A stretch of 64,000 nt of DNA from Evansella halocellulosilytica (GTDB lineage Bacteria > Bacillota > Bacilli > Bacillales > Salisediminibacteriaceae), in assembly GCF_002335745.1 (NCBI RefSeq), contig NZ_NIST01000001.1:5164090-5228089 (forward strand), in the 5' to 3' direction. How positions within the stretch are numbered: the stretch's first letter is position 1; the number at the start of each line of letters is the position of its first letter. A model generated the notes under the pieces. The model searched no databases, had not been told where the DNA came from, and saw only the letters and a list, made by a program, of their open reading frames with translations. Shown in pieces: positions 30,180 to 41,204 of the stretch. A program made the translations under genes and the position numbers.

Positions 30180-31535
30180 TTAATCAAAACGTTTTCTTTG
30201 TGAAGAAGAAGGAATATGCATTTCCTCACGATATTTTGCAACCGTCCTTCTTGAACAGGTTATGCTATGTTTATTTTTTAGTTCATCTGCAAGCTTTTGA
30301 TCGGATAAGGGCTTCCTTTTAGATTCCTCATCGATTAATCGTTTTAAGATGATTTTCACTCGTTCTGAAGAGGTTGATTCACTTGTTCCTTTTCCTACAG
30401 TAGAAGTAAAGAAATATTTTAGCTCATACAAACCTTTTGATGTTTGAATGTATTTATTCGTTGTAGCTCGAGAAACTGTCGATTCGTGAACATCTACTTC
30501 TTCAGCGATATCCTTTAACGTTAACGGCTTCAAGTGCGAAGGACCGAATTCAAGAAAATCATATTGGTGATTGACAATTGCCTCTGTCACCATTTTTAAT
30601 GTTTCTTGACGCTGTCGGATACTTTTCATAATCCAGTGAAATTGATCGTATTTTTGCTTTACATACTGCTCAATTTCATTCCCTTTGTCCTGTAAAAGTG
30701 AACGATATTTTACGTTCATTGAAACTTGAGGCAGATGCTGTTCATTTAACGTAACGATATATTCACCTTGTATCTTTTTTACTGTAACGTCAGGAACGAC
30801 ATACTTTGCAGGTTCAGAATGAAAAAGCGCTCCTGGTTTCGGGTTTAATGTTTGAATGTAGTCGGCAATAAGTTGAATATCTTCAATTTGTATCTGAAGG
30901 TCAGAAGCAATCTTTTTAAATTGCTTTTTAGCCAGCTCATCAAGATAGTTTTCAACAACAGTCTCTGCCAGTGTATCTTCCATGACTGCTTGGCGTATCT
31001 GAATGAGTAAACACTCTTTCAATGAAGAAGCTCCAACGCCATAAGGCTCAAAGCCTTGCAATATTTCTAACGCTTCTTGTACAAGGTCCTGAGGCTCATT
31101 CATTTCTTCGGCCAGTTCTTCCACCCTTAACTTTAAATAACCGTTTTCATCAACATTTAAAACTAAATACGTTAATATCCTCTTCAATTGAGGTTCTAAA
31201 TGTAAATATCGAATTTGATTTAATAAATAATCTTGGAGACCTTCCTCTCGATCACTAACATGATCGATCGGTGAATAATCCTCGTCATCATCTTCATCGT
31301 TTCTATGCTTACTTCCATAAGACATTAAAGATGAGGAATCAAGCTTTTGTCGTTGGATTTCTTCATGAGCTTCACTATCCTTCAGCTCAATTAACGGATT
31401 CTCCAACTGCTGTTCATGCAAATAATCCCGTAAATCGAGAACGGAATATTGTAAGATTGTAATCGCTTGGCGTAATTCATTTGTCATGACCAGTTTCATT
31501 GATTGCTTTTGAAACAATCCAAAATCCATGTTCAT
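30180..31535 (-). CDS. rpoN: RNA polymerase sigma-54 factor
   Basis: 451 residues; B. subtilis name sigL. Gln/Leu-rich region I (FGLFQKQSMKLVMTNELRQAITILQYS), an acidic region II, the core-binding region and a C-terminal helix-turn-helix with an RpoN box variant SRRTVAKYRE before the basic end. Directs transcription from -24/-12 promoters with enhancer-binding activators. GGAGG site nine bases before ATG. No sigma-54 promoter was recognised in this window. Confidence 0.95.
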   Translation of the reverse strand: MNMDFGLFQKQSMKLVMTNELRQAITILQYSVLDLRDYLHEQQLENPLIELKDSEAHEEIQRQKLDSSSLMSYGSKHRNDEDDDEDYSPIDHVSDREEGLQDYLLNQIRYLHLEPQLKRILTYLVLNVDENGYLKLRVEELAEEMNEPQDLVQEALEILQGFEPYGVGASSLKECLLIQIRQAVMEDTLAETVVENYLDELAKKQFKKIASDLQIQIEDIQLIADYIQTLNPKPGALFHSEPAKYVVPDVTVKKIQGEYIVTLNEQHLPQVSMNVKYRSLLQDKGNEIEQYVKQKYDQFHWIMKSIRQRQETLKMVTEAIVNHQYDFLEFGPSHLKPLTLKDIAEEVDVHESTVSRATTNKYIQTSKGLYELKYFFTSTVGKGTSESTSSERVKIILKRLIDEESKRKPLSDQKLADELKNKHSITCSRRTVAKYREEMHIPSSSQRKRFD

Positions 31536-31794
31536 AAGGCTCTTCCTCCCTAGGCCTATTATACATGATAATTCGGTTCCTTTGTGCGGTTAATGAACAA
31601 CTCATCTCATTGCGGGCATATAAAATATTTCCTGTAACATTTATATATTCAAAACACATCAGTTTTACGAATGATTTATCCGAAACCTCCATTACACAAC
31701 CAACAAGGAAAAAAAAGAAAATATAGTTTGAAAAGCAGGATTTTCGGTTATCATGAAGTATGTTATGTTCATAAGATCTTTTTAAGTGAAATCA
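31536..31794. other. Divergent intergenic region rpoN/clpP
   Basis: No gene seen. The clpP promoter begins at 31795; no rpoN promoter could be fixed. Confidence 0.5.
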
Positions 31795-31825
31795 TTTGAC
31801 CTTTATTGACCTTTAAAGGTATGAT
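31795..31825 (+). promoter_or_regulatory. clpP promoter with CtsR operator
   Basis: The tandem heptads TTTGACC-N3-ATTGACC (31795-31811) match the CtsR heat-shock repressor site with one mismatch. The first contains the -35 TTGACC; -10 TATGAT at 31820-31825 after 18 bases. Confidence 0.8.
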
Positions 31826-31843
31826 AATGGTGTAGCAAGATCA

Positions 31844-31962
31844 TAAAGACAGTTCAAAAAGATCTGCTGCTTTGGAGCAACCTTTTCTCTTCAGGTCATT
31901 CTATATACTAGACTCGATTTTGGAAGTAAGGGTGCTACTAGTACTTTTTGAGATTGTCTTTA
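31844..31962 (+). promoter_or_regulatory. Foldable clpP 5' leader
   Basis: TAAAGACA..TCAAAAAG (31844-31861) pairs with CTTTTTGA..TGTCTTTA (31944-31962), enclosing about 80 bases. It begins some 12 bases after the predicted transcription start and leaves the ribosome site free. Not a recognised riboswitch; no intrinsic terminator follows. Confidence 0.5.
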
Positions 31963-32009
31963 GGAACTCACATACACATCCTGTAAGATAACAAAAGGAG
32001 GAGTATAGA

Positions 32010-32600
32010 ATGAATTTAGTACCAACAGTTATTGAACAAACAAACCGTGGAGAACGTGCATATGATATTTATTCACGATTACTTAAAGACCGTATTATTA
32101 TGTTAGGAACGCCAATTGATGATAACGTTTCTAACTCAATCGTTGCTCAGCTGCTCTTTTTAGCTGCAGACGATCCGGATAAAGATATTTCCTTATACAT
32201 TAACAGCCCTGGAGGGTCGATTACATCAGGAATGGCCATCTATGATACTATGCAATTTATTAAGCCGAAAGTCCAAACTATTTGTATCGGTATGGCCGCG
32301 TCAATGGGTGCATTTTTATTGGCAGCTGGTGAACCTGGCAAACGTTTCGCTTTACCAAACAGTGAAGTCATGATTCACCAGCCATTAGGCGGTGCTCAAG
32401 GGCAAGCATCTGATATTGAAATACATGCGAAACGTATCATCCACATGCGCGAAAAATTGAACAAAATTCTTTCTGAAAGAACAGGTCAGCCCCTTGAAGT
32501 AATTGAACGCGACACAGATCGTGACAACTTCATGGACGCAGCGGATGCGAAAAAATACGGTTTAATTGATGACGTCATGGATAAAAAACTAAACAGCTAA
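32010..32600 (+). CDS. clpP: ATP-dependent Clp protease proteolytic subunit
   Basis: 196 residues with catalytic Ser98 (GMAASMGAF), His123 (MIHQPLGG) and Asp172. It forms the tetradecameric chamber fed by ClpX, ClpC or ClpE and destroys, among others, tmRNA-tagged proteins. GGAGG site eight bases before ATG. One of the few plus-strand genes, with its own CtsR-type promoter and terminator. Confidence 0.98.
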   Translation: MNLVPTVIEQTNRGERAYDIYSRLLKDRIIMLGTPIDDNVSNSIVAQLLFLAADDPDKDISLYINSPGGSITSGMAIYDTMQFIKPKVQTICIGMAASMGAFLLAAGEPGKRFALPNSEVMIHQPLGGAQGQASDIEIHAKRIIHMREKLNKILSERTGQPLEVIERDTDRDNFMDAADAKKYGLIDDVMDKKLNS

Positions 32601-32626
32601 AAACATATGACAAGAGGATTAATGAG

Positions 32627-32670
32627 AAAAACGAGCTGGGATTTAACTAAACAATCCTAGCTCGTTTTTT
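32627..32670 (+). terminator. clpP terminator
   Basis: AAAACGAGCT/AGCTCGTTTT arms plus GGATT/AATCC, followed by T6. Same AACGAGC stem as at 3221. Confidence 0.88.
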
Positions 32671-32756
32671 GGTTAATGATCATCGCGGACCTTTATATAA
32701 ATCTGTTTATTCGGATAGCTTTTTGTATGCCATAAATATTACCATACGTTCGAAAA

Positions 32757-32862
32757 TGCGACAGGCGGTGGCTCTGGCAGGAAGAGCAATTGCGGAAGAT
32801 CCCCTAGGCTGACACATTGTGCCGCCTAGGATGTTGAGGCATTGTCCGCCGTAAAGAAGACA
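32757..32862. repeat. Diverged copy of the GC-rich dispersed repeat (copy A)
   Basis: Begins GGCGGTGGCTCTGGCAGGA and ends TTGTCCGCCG, with internal AGCAATTGCGGAAGATCCCC and GTTGAGGCATTG stretches that parallel the copies at 47375 and 56497. The whole stretch 32671-32985 has no gene. Confidence 0.5.
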
Positions 32863-32985
32863 GTGAGAATGCAAAAAAGTGAAGCATGAGTAGATGTCCT
32901 CACTTGTGTCCCCCACGGTGAAATCGCTACCGATCGCAATTTGAGCTCTATTGAATAATAAGGAAAAGCTCTTGGTTATGAACTA

Positions 32986-33243
32986 TTACTCTTCTGTTTC
33001 CATAAATGTCACGAGCGTTTCCATTGCAGTCTGCTCGTCAGCACCATCGACAATTAACGTCACTTCCGTATTTGCACTGATCGCTAAACTCATAATCCCC
33101 ATAATACTTTTTGCATTCACTTTCTTATCATCTTTTTGAATGAAAATATCAGAACCGAACCGATTTGCTTCCTGTACAAATATTGCAGCTGGCCTCGCTT
33201 GTAACCCCGTTTTCCTTTTTACGACAACTTGTTTTTCCACCAT
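32986..33243 (-). CDS. crh: HPr-like catabolite repression protein Crh
   Basis: 85 residues. HPr fold but residue 15 is Gln in TGLQARPAA instead of the PTS phospho-His, so it cannot carry sugar phosphate; regulatory Ser46 (NAKSIMG) is kept. HPr kinase phosphorylates Ser46 and Crh-P then acts as a CcpA partner. Follows whiA as in B. subtilis. GGAGG site upstream. Confidence 0.96.
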   Translation of the reverse strand: MVEKQVVVKRKTGLQARPAAIFVQEANRFGSDIFIQKDDKKVNAKSIMGIMSLAISANTEVTLIVDGADEQTAMETLVTFMETEE

Positions 33244-33329
33244 TCCCTTTCCTCCTTACCCATTTTAAACATTATTTTCAATCTATAAAAATCAAGCGCT
33301 TTCAACTTTGTTTAAACAAGGAGCAGGAG

Positions 33330-34271
33330 CTATACTTGTTCTCCTGCCCTTAATTTGTTTGCAAATTCATCAATTTTACGTAACCGGTGATTGACACCTG
33401 ACTTACTCACTTTACCGCTTTGTACCATTTCACCAAGCTCTTTTAGCGTAACATCTTGATGCTTCACCCTTAATTCGGCAATTTCTCGTAATTTATCAGG
33501 CAATGTTTCTAAGCCGACTTCCTTTTGAATAAACTTAATGTTTTCGACTTGCCGCATAGCAGCTCCAACTGTTTTGTTTAAGTTTGCTGTTTCACAATTA
33601 ACGAGTCGATTAACCGAATTTCTCATATCTTTCATAATTCGAACATCCTCAAACCGAAGCAAGGCTTGATGAGCTCCAATTACATTTAAAAACTCGCTGA
33701 TCCTTTCCCCTTCTTTCAAATAAAGTATAAACCCTTTTTTTCTTTCTAATATTTTAGCATTCAGGTGAAAATGATTCATTAATTTTAATAGTGATTGAAT
33801 ATGCTCTTCATAAATAGAGAAGATCTCTAAATGATAGGAAGATGTTTCTGGATGATTCACAGAACCCCCCGCTAAAAACGCACCACGCAAATAAGACCTT
33901 TTACAGCAATCTTTTTTAATCAATTCTGAAGAGATATCTCTTGTAAAAGCAAATGTTTCATCAACGATACTTAAATTTTCAAGTAAATGCCGTGCTTTTT
34001 TAGAGATCCTTACGACATACACGTTATTTTTTTTCAATCTCATTTTTCTTCTTACGAGCAATTCAACATGCACGTCGTATAGTTTTTTGATCAATGTATA
34101 AATACGGCGGGCAATCGCTGCATTTTCCGTTTGTATGTCGAGCGTAATTTGCATTTGGCGTAACGATATCGATCCATTCATGCGAATTAAGGCTGCAAGT
34201 TCTGCCTTTGCACAGCATTCTTTCGTTTCAAGCTGTGTAAGTTCTTTTTTCGTCATGGAAGCAAAAGACAC
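33330..34271 (-). CDS. whiA: DNA-binding protein WhiA
   Basis: 313 residues from GTG 34271, eight bases after GGAGG, giving the canonical N-terminus [11 protein letters not shown]; an upstream TTG (34286) overlaps the ribosome site. N-terminal homing-endonuclease-like domain ([16 protein letters not shown]..) and C-terminal helix-turn-helix ([20 protein letters not shown]). In B. subtilis it affects division and chromosome segregation. Third of the rapZ-glmR-whiA-crh string. Confidence 0.95.
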   Translation of the reverse strand: MSFASMTKKELTQLETKECCAKAELAALIRMNGSISLRQMQITLDIQTENAAIARRIYTLIKKLYDVHVELLVRRKMRLKKNNVYVVRISKKARHLLENLSIVDETFAFTRDISSELIKKDCCKRSYLRGAFLAGGSVNHPETSSYHLEIFSIYEEHIQSLLKLMNHFHLNAKILERKKGFILYLKEGERISEFLNVIGAHQALLRFEDVRIMKDMRNSVNRLVNCETANLNKTVGAAMRQVENIKFIQKEVGLETLPDKLREIAELRVKHQDVTLKELGEMVQSGKVSKSGVNHRLRKIDEFANKLRAGEQV

Positions 34272-34314
34272 CTGCCTCACCTCCAAACTTTATTCATTTT
34301 ACACATAAAATCTT

Positions 34315-35259
34315 TTATAGCATTGAAACTAATCGTTGCGAAAGCTTCGATGCATCATGACGTAATAAATGGTTTTCAAAATATAGCAGGTCATCACCGA
34401 ATATGTCGAGACCCATTTTTTTCAAACGTGCTTCATCAATTCTCACTTCTTCTGCTCCTTCTTCTGCATACCGTTGAGCATATGAGTAAGGAATCGGCTG
34501 CGTATTCACTAGAACTGCATTCAGGAAGTGATCACCAACATGATCATATATTGCTTGCACATGATCAGCTGCTGTAAATTGATCGGTCTCACCAGGCTGT
34601 GTCATGACATTACAAATGTACACTTTCCAAGCCTTTGAATTTCGAATTGCATCTGCCATTTGCGGCACGAGCAAGTTCGGGATTATACTTGTATACAAAC
34701 TTCCAGGTCCAAAAACGAGCAAATCAGCGTTTTCAATCGCCTCCAATGACTCATGCAACGGCTCTGGGTGTGACGGCTCAAGAAAAACTCGCTTAATTTT
34801 TTTACCAGATAGAGGAATTTTCGATTCGCCCTCAATATACGTACCGTCTTCATATTCAGCATGAAGAACAATTTCTTCATTGGCTGCCGGTAAAACTTTT
34901 CCTTTTACATTTAGCACTCGACTAAGTTCTTGGACTCCTCGAGAAAAATCGCCTGTGATTGAAGTCATACCAGCTAGGAGTAAATTGCCTAGCGAATGTC
35001 CGCTAAGTCCGTTCCCGTTTTCAAATCGGTGCTGGAAAAGCTCCTCAACGAGAGGTTCGACTTCAGAGAGAGCAATAAGAACGTTTCGAACATCCCCAGG
35101 TGGCGGGATGCTTAATTCTTTTCTTAACCGTCCTGAACTGCCTCCATCATCAGCAACTGTGACAATAGCTGATATATCAACCGGGAACGTTTTCAGCCCC
35201 CTTAATAAAACGGACAGTCCAGTTCCTCCCCCAATGACGACTACTTTAGCTTTCTTCAA
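34315..35259 (-). CDS. glmR: Gluconeogenesis factor GlmR (YvcK, CofD-like)
   Basis: 314 residues. [17 protein letters not shown] at the N-terminus and [17 protein letters not shown], plus [15 protein letters not shown] and [16 protein letters not shown], identify the UPF0052/CofD-like fold that binds UDP-GlcNAc and stimulates GlmS on gluconeogenic carbon. Starts at TTG overlapping the rapZ stop (TTGA). Confidence 0.93.
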   Translation of the reverse strand: MKKAKVVVIGGGTGLSVLLRGLKTFPVDISAIVTVADDGGSSGRLRKELSIPPPGDVRNVLIALSEVEPLVEELFQHRFENGNGLSGHSLGNLLLAGMTSITGDFSRGVQELSRVLNVKGKVLPAANEEIVLHAEYEDGTYIEGESKIPLSGKKIKRVFLEPSHPEPLHESLEAIENADLLVFGPGSLYTSIIPNLLVPQMADAIRNSKAWKVYICNVMTQPGETDQFTAADHVQAIYDHVGDHFLNAVLVNTQPIPYSYAQRYAEEGAEEVRIDEARLKKMGLDIFGDDLLYFENHLLRHDASKLSQRLVSML

Positions 35260-36155
35260 CCTTCACGCTTTCCTTTTTCATAATCACGATGAGTCACATA
35301 CGTATAATACCCATCTTCAGCTAGCTGTTTCTTAAAATACTCAGCTAGTGTAATTGAACGATGTTTCCCACCTGTACAGCCAATCGCTAATACGAGCTGA
35401 CTCTTCCCTTCTCGTTTATAATGGGGGAGAATGAGCTTTAATAAATCGTGCAGCTTCTCAATGAACTGCTGTGTTTCTGACCATTTTAACACATAATCTG
35501 ATACTTCTTTATCCAAGCCAGTTTTGGGCCGCATACTTTCAATATAGTGCGGGTTTGGTAAAAATCGAACATCAAATACTAAGTCGGCATCAATTGGAAT
35601 CCCATGCTTGTACCCGAAAGAAAGAATGTGTACATTAAATACTTGCTTTTCTGTACATGAAAAACGCTGAATAATTCTTTCTCGTAATTGGAGCGGCTTA
35701 AGCTCCGTTGTATCAAGAATCATCTGTGCTTGACCTTTTAAATCATCGAGAAGTTTTCTCTCGACAGCGATGCCTTCTAACGGTGGCCCTCCGGCTGCAA
35801 GCGGGTGGGATCTTCTCGTTTCTTTATAGCGTCTGACTAACACATTGTCCTTTGCGTCCAAAAATAGGATTTGCGGTGTAACCATTGATTCAGCACCAAT
35901 CGTATCAATCGCTTCAAAAAGTTGATCAAAAAATTCTCTGCCACGTAAATCAATGACTAACGCAACCTTTTGCATTTTTCCGCCGGATTCTTTTACTAAA
36001 TCAATAAATTTTGGAATAAGTGCTGGTGGTAAGTTATCGATACAAAAATAGCCCATATCTTCAAAGCTTTGAACAGCAACGGTTTTTCCTGCTCCAGACA
36101 TACCAGTTATAATGACTAATTCGAATTCTTCAGTTTGTTGTTCAATTTTGGCCAT
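35256..36155 (-). CDS. rapZ: RapZ/YvcJ nucleotide-binding protein
   Basis: 299 residues from ATG 36155, next to the end of the Nudix gene; the frame is open much further upstream but that part is the overlapping gene. P-loop GMSGAGKT at about 17-24, DNLPP, and the C-terminal [17 protein letters not shown]. Enteric RapZ controls GlmS mRNA decay; Bacillus YvcJ hydrolyses nucleotides and affects competence. Overlaps Nudix and glmR genes. Confidence 0.94.
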   Translation of the reverse strand: MAKIEQQTEEFELVIITGMSGAGKTVAVQSFEDMGYFCIDNLPPALIPKFIDLVKESGGKMQKVALVIDLRGREFFDQLFEAIDTIGAESMVTPQILFLDAKDNVLVRRYKETRRSHPLAAGGPPLEGIAVERKLLDDLKGQAQMILDTTELKPLQLRERIIQRFSCTEKQVFNVHILSFGYKHGIPIDADLVFDVRFLPNPHYIESMRPKTGLDKEVSDYVLKWSETQQFIEKLHDLLKLILPHYKREGKSQLVLAIGCTGGKHRSITLAEYFKKQLAEDGYYTYVTHRDYEKGKREG

Positions 36156-36669
36156 TGTCCATCCCCACCTTCTGTATATTTTGTTTCGTCTCATAAACTT
36201 TTGGCGGTTTTCCGGCAACTTCCAACCGATAAGATAATAAATCAAAGCCTTCTGTATAAGTGAAGTTCCCGTACATGATTCCTTCTCCATGAATCACATG
36301 GTCGAAAATCTCGTAATCACCTTTAGCCATCTGTAAATTTACAAACTCATTTTTTTGTTTCCAATCAAGTATTCCTTCAGGTGATTCATTTAACATTTGA
36401 CCTGTGTATTTCTTCGCTTGAAAGGTAAACATCATCCACTCATCTAAAATGTTTCCCTGTTCTTCAATAATAATTGTATAAATCCCTCTTAATTCAGGTT
36501 GTTTAATGTTTAATCCAGTTTCTTCTTTAAATTCTCTTGTCACACTTTCAAGGATGGATTCTCTTTGCTCCATTTTACCGCCCGGAGCAACCCACCACCC
36601 TCTGCTCGGTTTTTTTAACATTAAGACATCATCATTGTTCATTAATATACAATTCGTCACTCGCTGCAC
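36142..36669 (-). CDS. Nudix hydrolase YvcI
   Basis: 175 residues from GTG 36669 (GAGGTGA site, N-terminus [21 protein letters not shown]). Nudix box [24 protein letters not shown] is complete, so it should hydrolyse a nucleoside diphosphate derivative. Substrate unknown. Overlaps rapZ by 14 bases. Confidence 0.92.
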   Translation of the reverse strand: MQRVTNCILMNNDDVLMLKKPSRGWWVAPGGKMEQRESILESVTREFKEETGLNIKQPELRGIYTIIIEEQGNILDEWMMFTFQAKKYTGQMLNESPEGILDWKQKNEFVNLQMAKGDYEIFDHVIHGEGIMYGNFTYTEGFDLLSYRLEVAGKPPKVYETKQNIQKVGMDNGQN

Positions 36670-36913
36670 GTATCTCACCTCTATCTATTTTTCAGGTCAA
36701 ACGATCGAGGTAATGCCGAATATATTGCTTATATTGATTATTTTTTTAAATTACAGTTTATTGATAATTATACTTTAGCGTATTCAAGATCCAGAAATTT
36801 ATTTTTCCCTAAGTTTGAAACGAAAGATATGACAGTAACAATATAATTATACTACATCTTATTTGTTACAACCAATAAGTCAGCTTCCTTTTACTTTTTA
36901 CCCGTTTTTGATC

Positions 36914-36943
36914 AAAAAAAGGGCACGGGCGATTTGCCCGTGC
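36914..36943 (-). terminator. Strong orphan terminator
   Basis: GCACGGGC/GCCCGTGC stem with five-base loop and CCTTTTTTT on the minus strand. trxB already has its own terminator 325 bases upstream, so the transcript ended here is not identified. Confidence 0.8.
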
Positions 36944-37131
36944 AAAGTGAATATATAAAAAGGGGGTCAATTACTATTTATATCTTACCCTGTTTTTATT
37001 GCAGCATTGTTACAGTTGAGTTAAGCGACAGTTACTTTTTATTAAGTCTAAAAAATATTTCACACTTCTTTTCTAATACAGCCCGTTTAAAAAAGTATAA
37101 CAGCTTGTGAAACCGGTTGTATACGCGTCAT

Positions 37132-37244
37132 ACATTCAACGTTTGCTCGAATGAGCAACAGACATAGAAGCTCTTATACTTCCGCACAAGTCTTAATGGC
37201 GAAAGTATAAGTTGCACTTTTACGATCGTCCATAGGTTGAATGT
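37132..37244. repeat. Multibranched inverted-repeat block
   Basis: Outer 9-bp stem ACATTCAAC/GTTGAATGT encloses hairpin TTGCTC/GAGCAA (37143-37158) and a 13-bp hairpin CTTATACTTCCGC/GCGAAAGTATAAG with one mismatch (37173-37211). Possible structured RNA or small transposable-type repeat. Confidence 0.6.
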
Positions 37245-37267
37245 TGAATTCATTTTGATAGTACAAA

Positions 37268-37310
37268 GAAAAAACGAGTCGTAATATGTTAAAACCAACT
37301 CGTTTTTCTC
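37268..37310 (-). terminator. trxB terminator
   Basis: AAAACGAGT/ACTCGTTTT stem ending in TTTTTTC on the minus strand; third member of the AACGAG-stem set. Confidence 0.8.
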
Positions 37311-37336
37311 TATAATGGCTTTTGGCCAGCATCATG

Positions 37337-38580
<1,244 letters not shown>

Positions 38581-39633
38581 TTACATAGAATAAAAAAACC
38601 ATTTCACGTTCGGTAATTGGTCTACATTCTGCAAATGTAAGCTTGTTAAATACTCATCAATTATGTCACTACGTTCAGGGTCCAATTTTTTTGTTTTCTC
38701 CCAAAGCTTTTCTGCCGCTTTCTTATCTTTATTCATCCACGCTATAACCGCCATTTGATGGTAGAATGCAGGAAATTTGTGAAATGAGCTTTTCCGGGAA
38801 AGCTTTTGATACCAACGATATGATTGATCATATTCAGCTAAGAAAAACAACGTCTTTGCTAAATAATATTGATGCCAATCATTCATTGGTCGTAAATCGA
38901 TAAGGTTATCAACCCAAATTCCCGCTTGCTCTTCATTATTCTTTTTTAATAGCTGAGCCATTAAGCATTGTGCTAAAAAATTCGGTTCATTTTTCAATAG
39001 TAAATCTTTTAGAATAGATTCCGCTTCGTCTTCCTGACCTTGGTTCATTAACGATTCAGCTAAATAAGCATAGACATCCCACTCTTTAGGATGTTTCGTT
39101 AAATGTCCTCTTGCTTCTTTTTCTGCCCATTCGTTATTCCCTTTATTTAAATAGTCAATGATCATATCTTCCGGACCAGATTGAACTTGTTCAACCTCAT
39201 CTTCATTTAATAATAGTTCACTGTCGATCATATCTAAAAGAGAATATGCATCTTCTGAAAATTCCCCATCTGGGTCAAGCTCCAAGTATTTATGAAGATG
39301 CTGATTTGCTGATTTCAATTGTCCAAGGTGGGCAAGATTATTCGCATAAAAAAAATGACTTTCTGAGAGTGTATCATCGTCTTTATTTAATATTAGTTCT
39401 TCCAAGATGACGTTCGCCTCTTCATAAAGGCCTTGTTCAGCACGAATAATTGCTAACTGACATTTAAATACAGGCTCATCTGGTTCCATACGAATCGCTC
39501 GTTCAATATATTGGATAGCATGGTCAATTTTACGGTTTTGATAGGCTTCAATTCCCTTTTTATAAAAATATGCGCCATTTTGTAAAAAGGGGATAATTTG
39601 GCCCCGTTTTTCATTTACTTCCATTTTCCGCAC
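38581..39633 (-). CDS. TPR-repeat protein (YvcD-like)
   Basis: 350 residues from GTG 39633, nine bases after GGAGGG; ATG three codons later is too far from it. Tetratricopeptide units are clear: YFYKKGIEAYQNRKIDHAIQYIERAIRMEPDEP near residue 20, then HFFYANNLAHLGQLKSANQHLHKYLELDPDG, and VYAYLAESLMNQGQEDEAESILKDLLLK. A cytoplasmic scaffold of unknown partners, located between hisI and trxB as in B. subtilis. Confidence 0.85.
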   Translation of the reverse strand: MRKMEVNEKRGQIIPFLQNGAYFYKKGIEAYQNRKIDHAIQYIERAIRMEPDEPVFKCQLAIIRAEQGLYEEANVILEELILNKDDDTLSESHFFYANNLAHLGQLKSANQHLHKYLELDPDGEFSEDAYSLLDMIDSELLLNEDEVEQVQSGPEDMIIDYLNKGNNEWAEKEARGHLTKHPKEWDVYAYLAESLMNQGQEDEAESILKDLLLKNEPNFLAQCLMAQLLKKNNEEQAGIWVDNLIDLRPMNDWHQYYLAKTLFFLAEYDQSYRWYQKLSRKSSFHKFPAFYHQMAVIAWMNKDKKAAEKLWEKTKKLDPERSDIIDEYLTSLHLQNVDQLPNVKWFFYSM

Positions 39634-39700
39634 GTAAGGAGCCCTCCAATCTTCTCGTTCACTTATGAGAGTATACCACGCACAAAACGAATGAACAACG

Positions 39701-39748
39701 ACAAGTGCCAGGCACCTGGTAAATGATTTCCAGGTGCCTGGCACTTGT
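39701..39748. repeat. 19-bp inverted repeat with GTGCCAGGCAC units
   Basis: Perfect arms ACAAGTGCCAGGCACCTGG and complement, 10-base loop, between hisI and the TPR gene. Each arm itself contains the GTGCCAGGCAC palindrome. Confidence 0.9.
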
Positions 39749-39795
39749 AAGTATTTGTAATTTATATTTTGTAATTTACAATATCATTTATATCT

Positions 39796-40449
39796 TTATT
39801 CTTTATGGCGCTCTTCGAGCTTTCTCATGATGTCATCAAGTGGAACCTTCTGTTCACGAAGTAAAACAAGCAAGTGATAAAGTAGGTCTGCGCTCTCCGA
39901 TGTTAACTCTTCTTTGTCACGATTTTTTGCTGCAATAATAACCTCAGACGCTTCTTCTCCTACCTTCTTCAAAATTTTATCGACACCTTCGTTGAATAAG
40001 TATGTCGTGTAAGAACCTTCTGGACGTTCAGTTTCTCTAGTTGCAAGGACGCTTTCTAACGTATTTAATATGTCAAAGCTGCGTTCTGGACGATCGACAA
40101 GTCCTTTTTCTTTCTGATCTTGCTTCGTCTCCTCAAATAAACGCCCCTGAAAACAACTGTACGTGCCGTTATGACAAGCCGGACCATTAGGATGAACGAG
40201 AATGACGAGGGCATCTTTGTCACAGTCGAAGCGGATGTCTACAATCAGCTGTGTATTTCCCGATGTTTCCCCTTTATGCCATAATTCCTGCCTTGAGCGG
40301 CTGAAAAACCACGTTTCCTTCGTCTCGATACTCTTTTGCAATGACTCTTTGTTCATATAAGCAACTGTCAGCACCTCTTTACTTTGGGCATCTTGCACGA
40401 TAGCTGGAATCAGCCCTTTTTCATCAAACTGAATCTCGTGTAGTTTCAT
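39796..40449 (-). CDS. hisI: Bifunctional phosphoribosyl-AMP cyclohydrolase / phosphoribosyl-ATP pyrophosphatase
   Basis: 217 residues. HisI part (1-110) with [23 protein letters not shown], Zn/Mg ligands in [11 protein letters not shown] and [10 protein letters not shown]; HisE part (122-217) with [26 protein letters not shown] and [10 protein letters not shown]. Steps 2 and 3 of histidine synthesis. Overlaps hisF by 4 bases. Confidence 0.97.
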   Translation of the reverse strand: MKLHEIQFDEKGLIPAIVQDAQSKEVLTVAYMNKESLQKSIETKETWFFSRSRQELWHKGETSGNTQLIVDIRFDCDKDALVILVHPNGPACHNGTYSCFQGRLFEETKQDQKEKGLVDRPERSFDILNTLESVLATRETERPEGSYTTYLFNEGVDKILKKVGEEASEVIIAAKNRDKEELTSESADLLYHLLVLLREQKVPLDDIMRKLEERHKE

Positions 40450-41204
40450 CGGATTGGAAGCCCCCTCTCTTTTAAGTAGTCTTTTACTTCTGCAACTGAC
40501 GTTTCTTTATAATGGAAAATTGAAGCGGCTAATGCAGCATCTGCCAATCCACGTTCAAATACATCAAAAAAATCTTCTTTTGAACCCGCGCCGCCTGATG
40601 CTATGACGGGTACTGACACCGCAGAACTAACAGCTTTCGTTAAGTTAAGATCAAATCCTGTTTTTGCCCCGTCTTGATCCATACTCGTTAGTAAAATTTC
40701 TCCCGCTCCACGCTCAACAACTTCTTTTGCCCATTCGATCACTTCACGCTCTGTCTCCTTACGCCCGCCATGCGTGTAGACACGCCATGATTGCAGCTTA
40801 TCATCCCACTTTGCATCAACCGCAACGACGATACATTGCGAACCAAAATAGTCTGCACCTTCTGTGATGACTTCGGGATGATTAACTGCTGCAGTATTTA
40901 AAGACACTTTGTCTGCACCCGCTCGCAGAATTCGTTTCATATCATCAACCGTATTGATCCCTCCACCGACAGTAAACGGAATCGCTAATGTACCTGCAAC
41001 TTCCTCAACGACGTCAACCATCGTTTCACGACCTTCGTGTGAAGCAGAAATATCTAAAAATACGAGCTCATCTGCACCTTGTTCATCATAAAAAGCCGCC
41101 AGTTCGACCGGGTCCCCTGCATCACGCAAATCGACAAACTGAACCCCTTTTACGACTCTTCCTTCCTTCACATCTAAACAAGGGACGATCCGTTTCGTTA
41201 ACAT
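40446..41204 (-). CDS. hisF: Imidazole glycerol phosphate synthase, cyclase subunit
   Basis: 252 residues, (beta/alpha)8 barrel. Catalytic Asp in [15 protein letters not shown] and Asp in [13 protein letters not shown]; phosphate sites GGGI and ASGGAG. Works with HisH to form the imidazole ring. GAGGTGA site before ATG. Confidence 0.97.
   Translation of the reverse strand: MLTKRIVPCLDVKEGRVVKGVQFVDLRDAGDPVELAAFYDEQGADELVFLDISASHEGRETMVDVVEEVAGTLAIPFTVGGGINTVDDMKRILRAGADKVSLNTAAVNHPEVITEGADYFGSQCIVVAVDAKWDDKLQSWRVYTHGGRKETEREVIEWAKEVVERGAGEILLTSMDQDGAKTGFDLNLTKAVSSAVSVPVIASGGAGSKEDFFDVFERGLADAALAASIFHYKETSVAEVKDYLKERGLPIR

Larger units (their letters stand above)
36679..37267. other. Long gene-free stretch between Nudix gene and trxB
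   Basis: Contains the orphan terminator (36914-36943), a foldable block (37132-37244) and AT-rich sequence. No protein gene supported. Confidence 0.6.

Noticed and set aside
31920-31962. T-box-like AAGGGTGCTAC in the clpP leader
   Set aside because: The core does not match the T-box consensus GGTGG-N-ACCGCG, no terminator follows, and clpP is not an amino-acid-related gene.
36960-37110. Plus-strand frame after an AAGGGGGT ribosome-site-like sequence near 36962
   Set aside because: It would need ATT as start codon and gives a short peptide with no conserved pattern.
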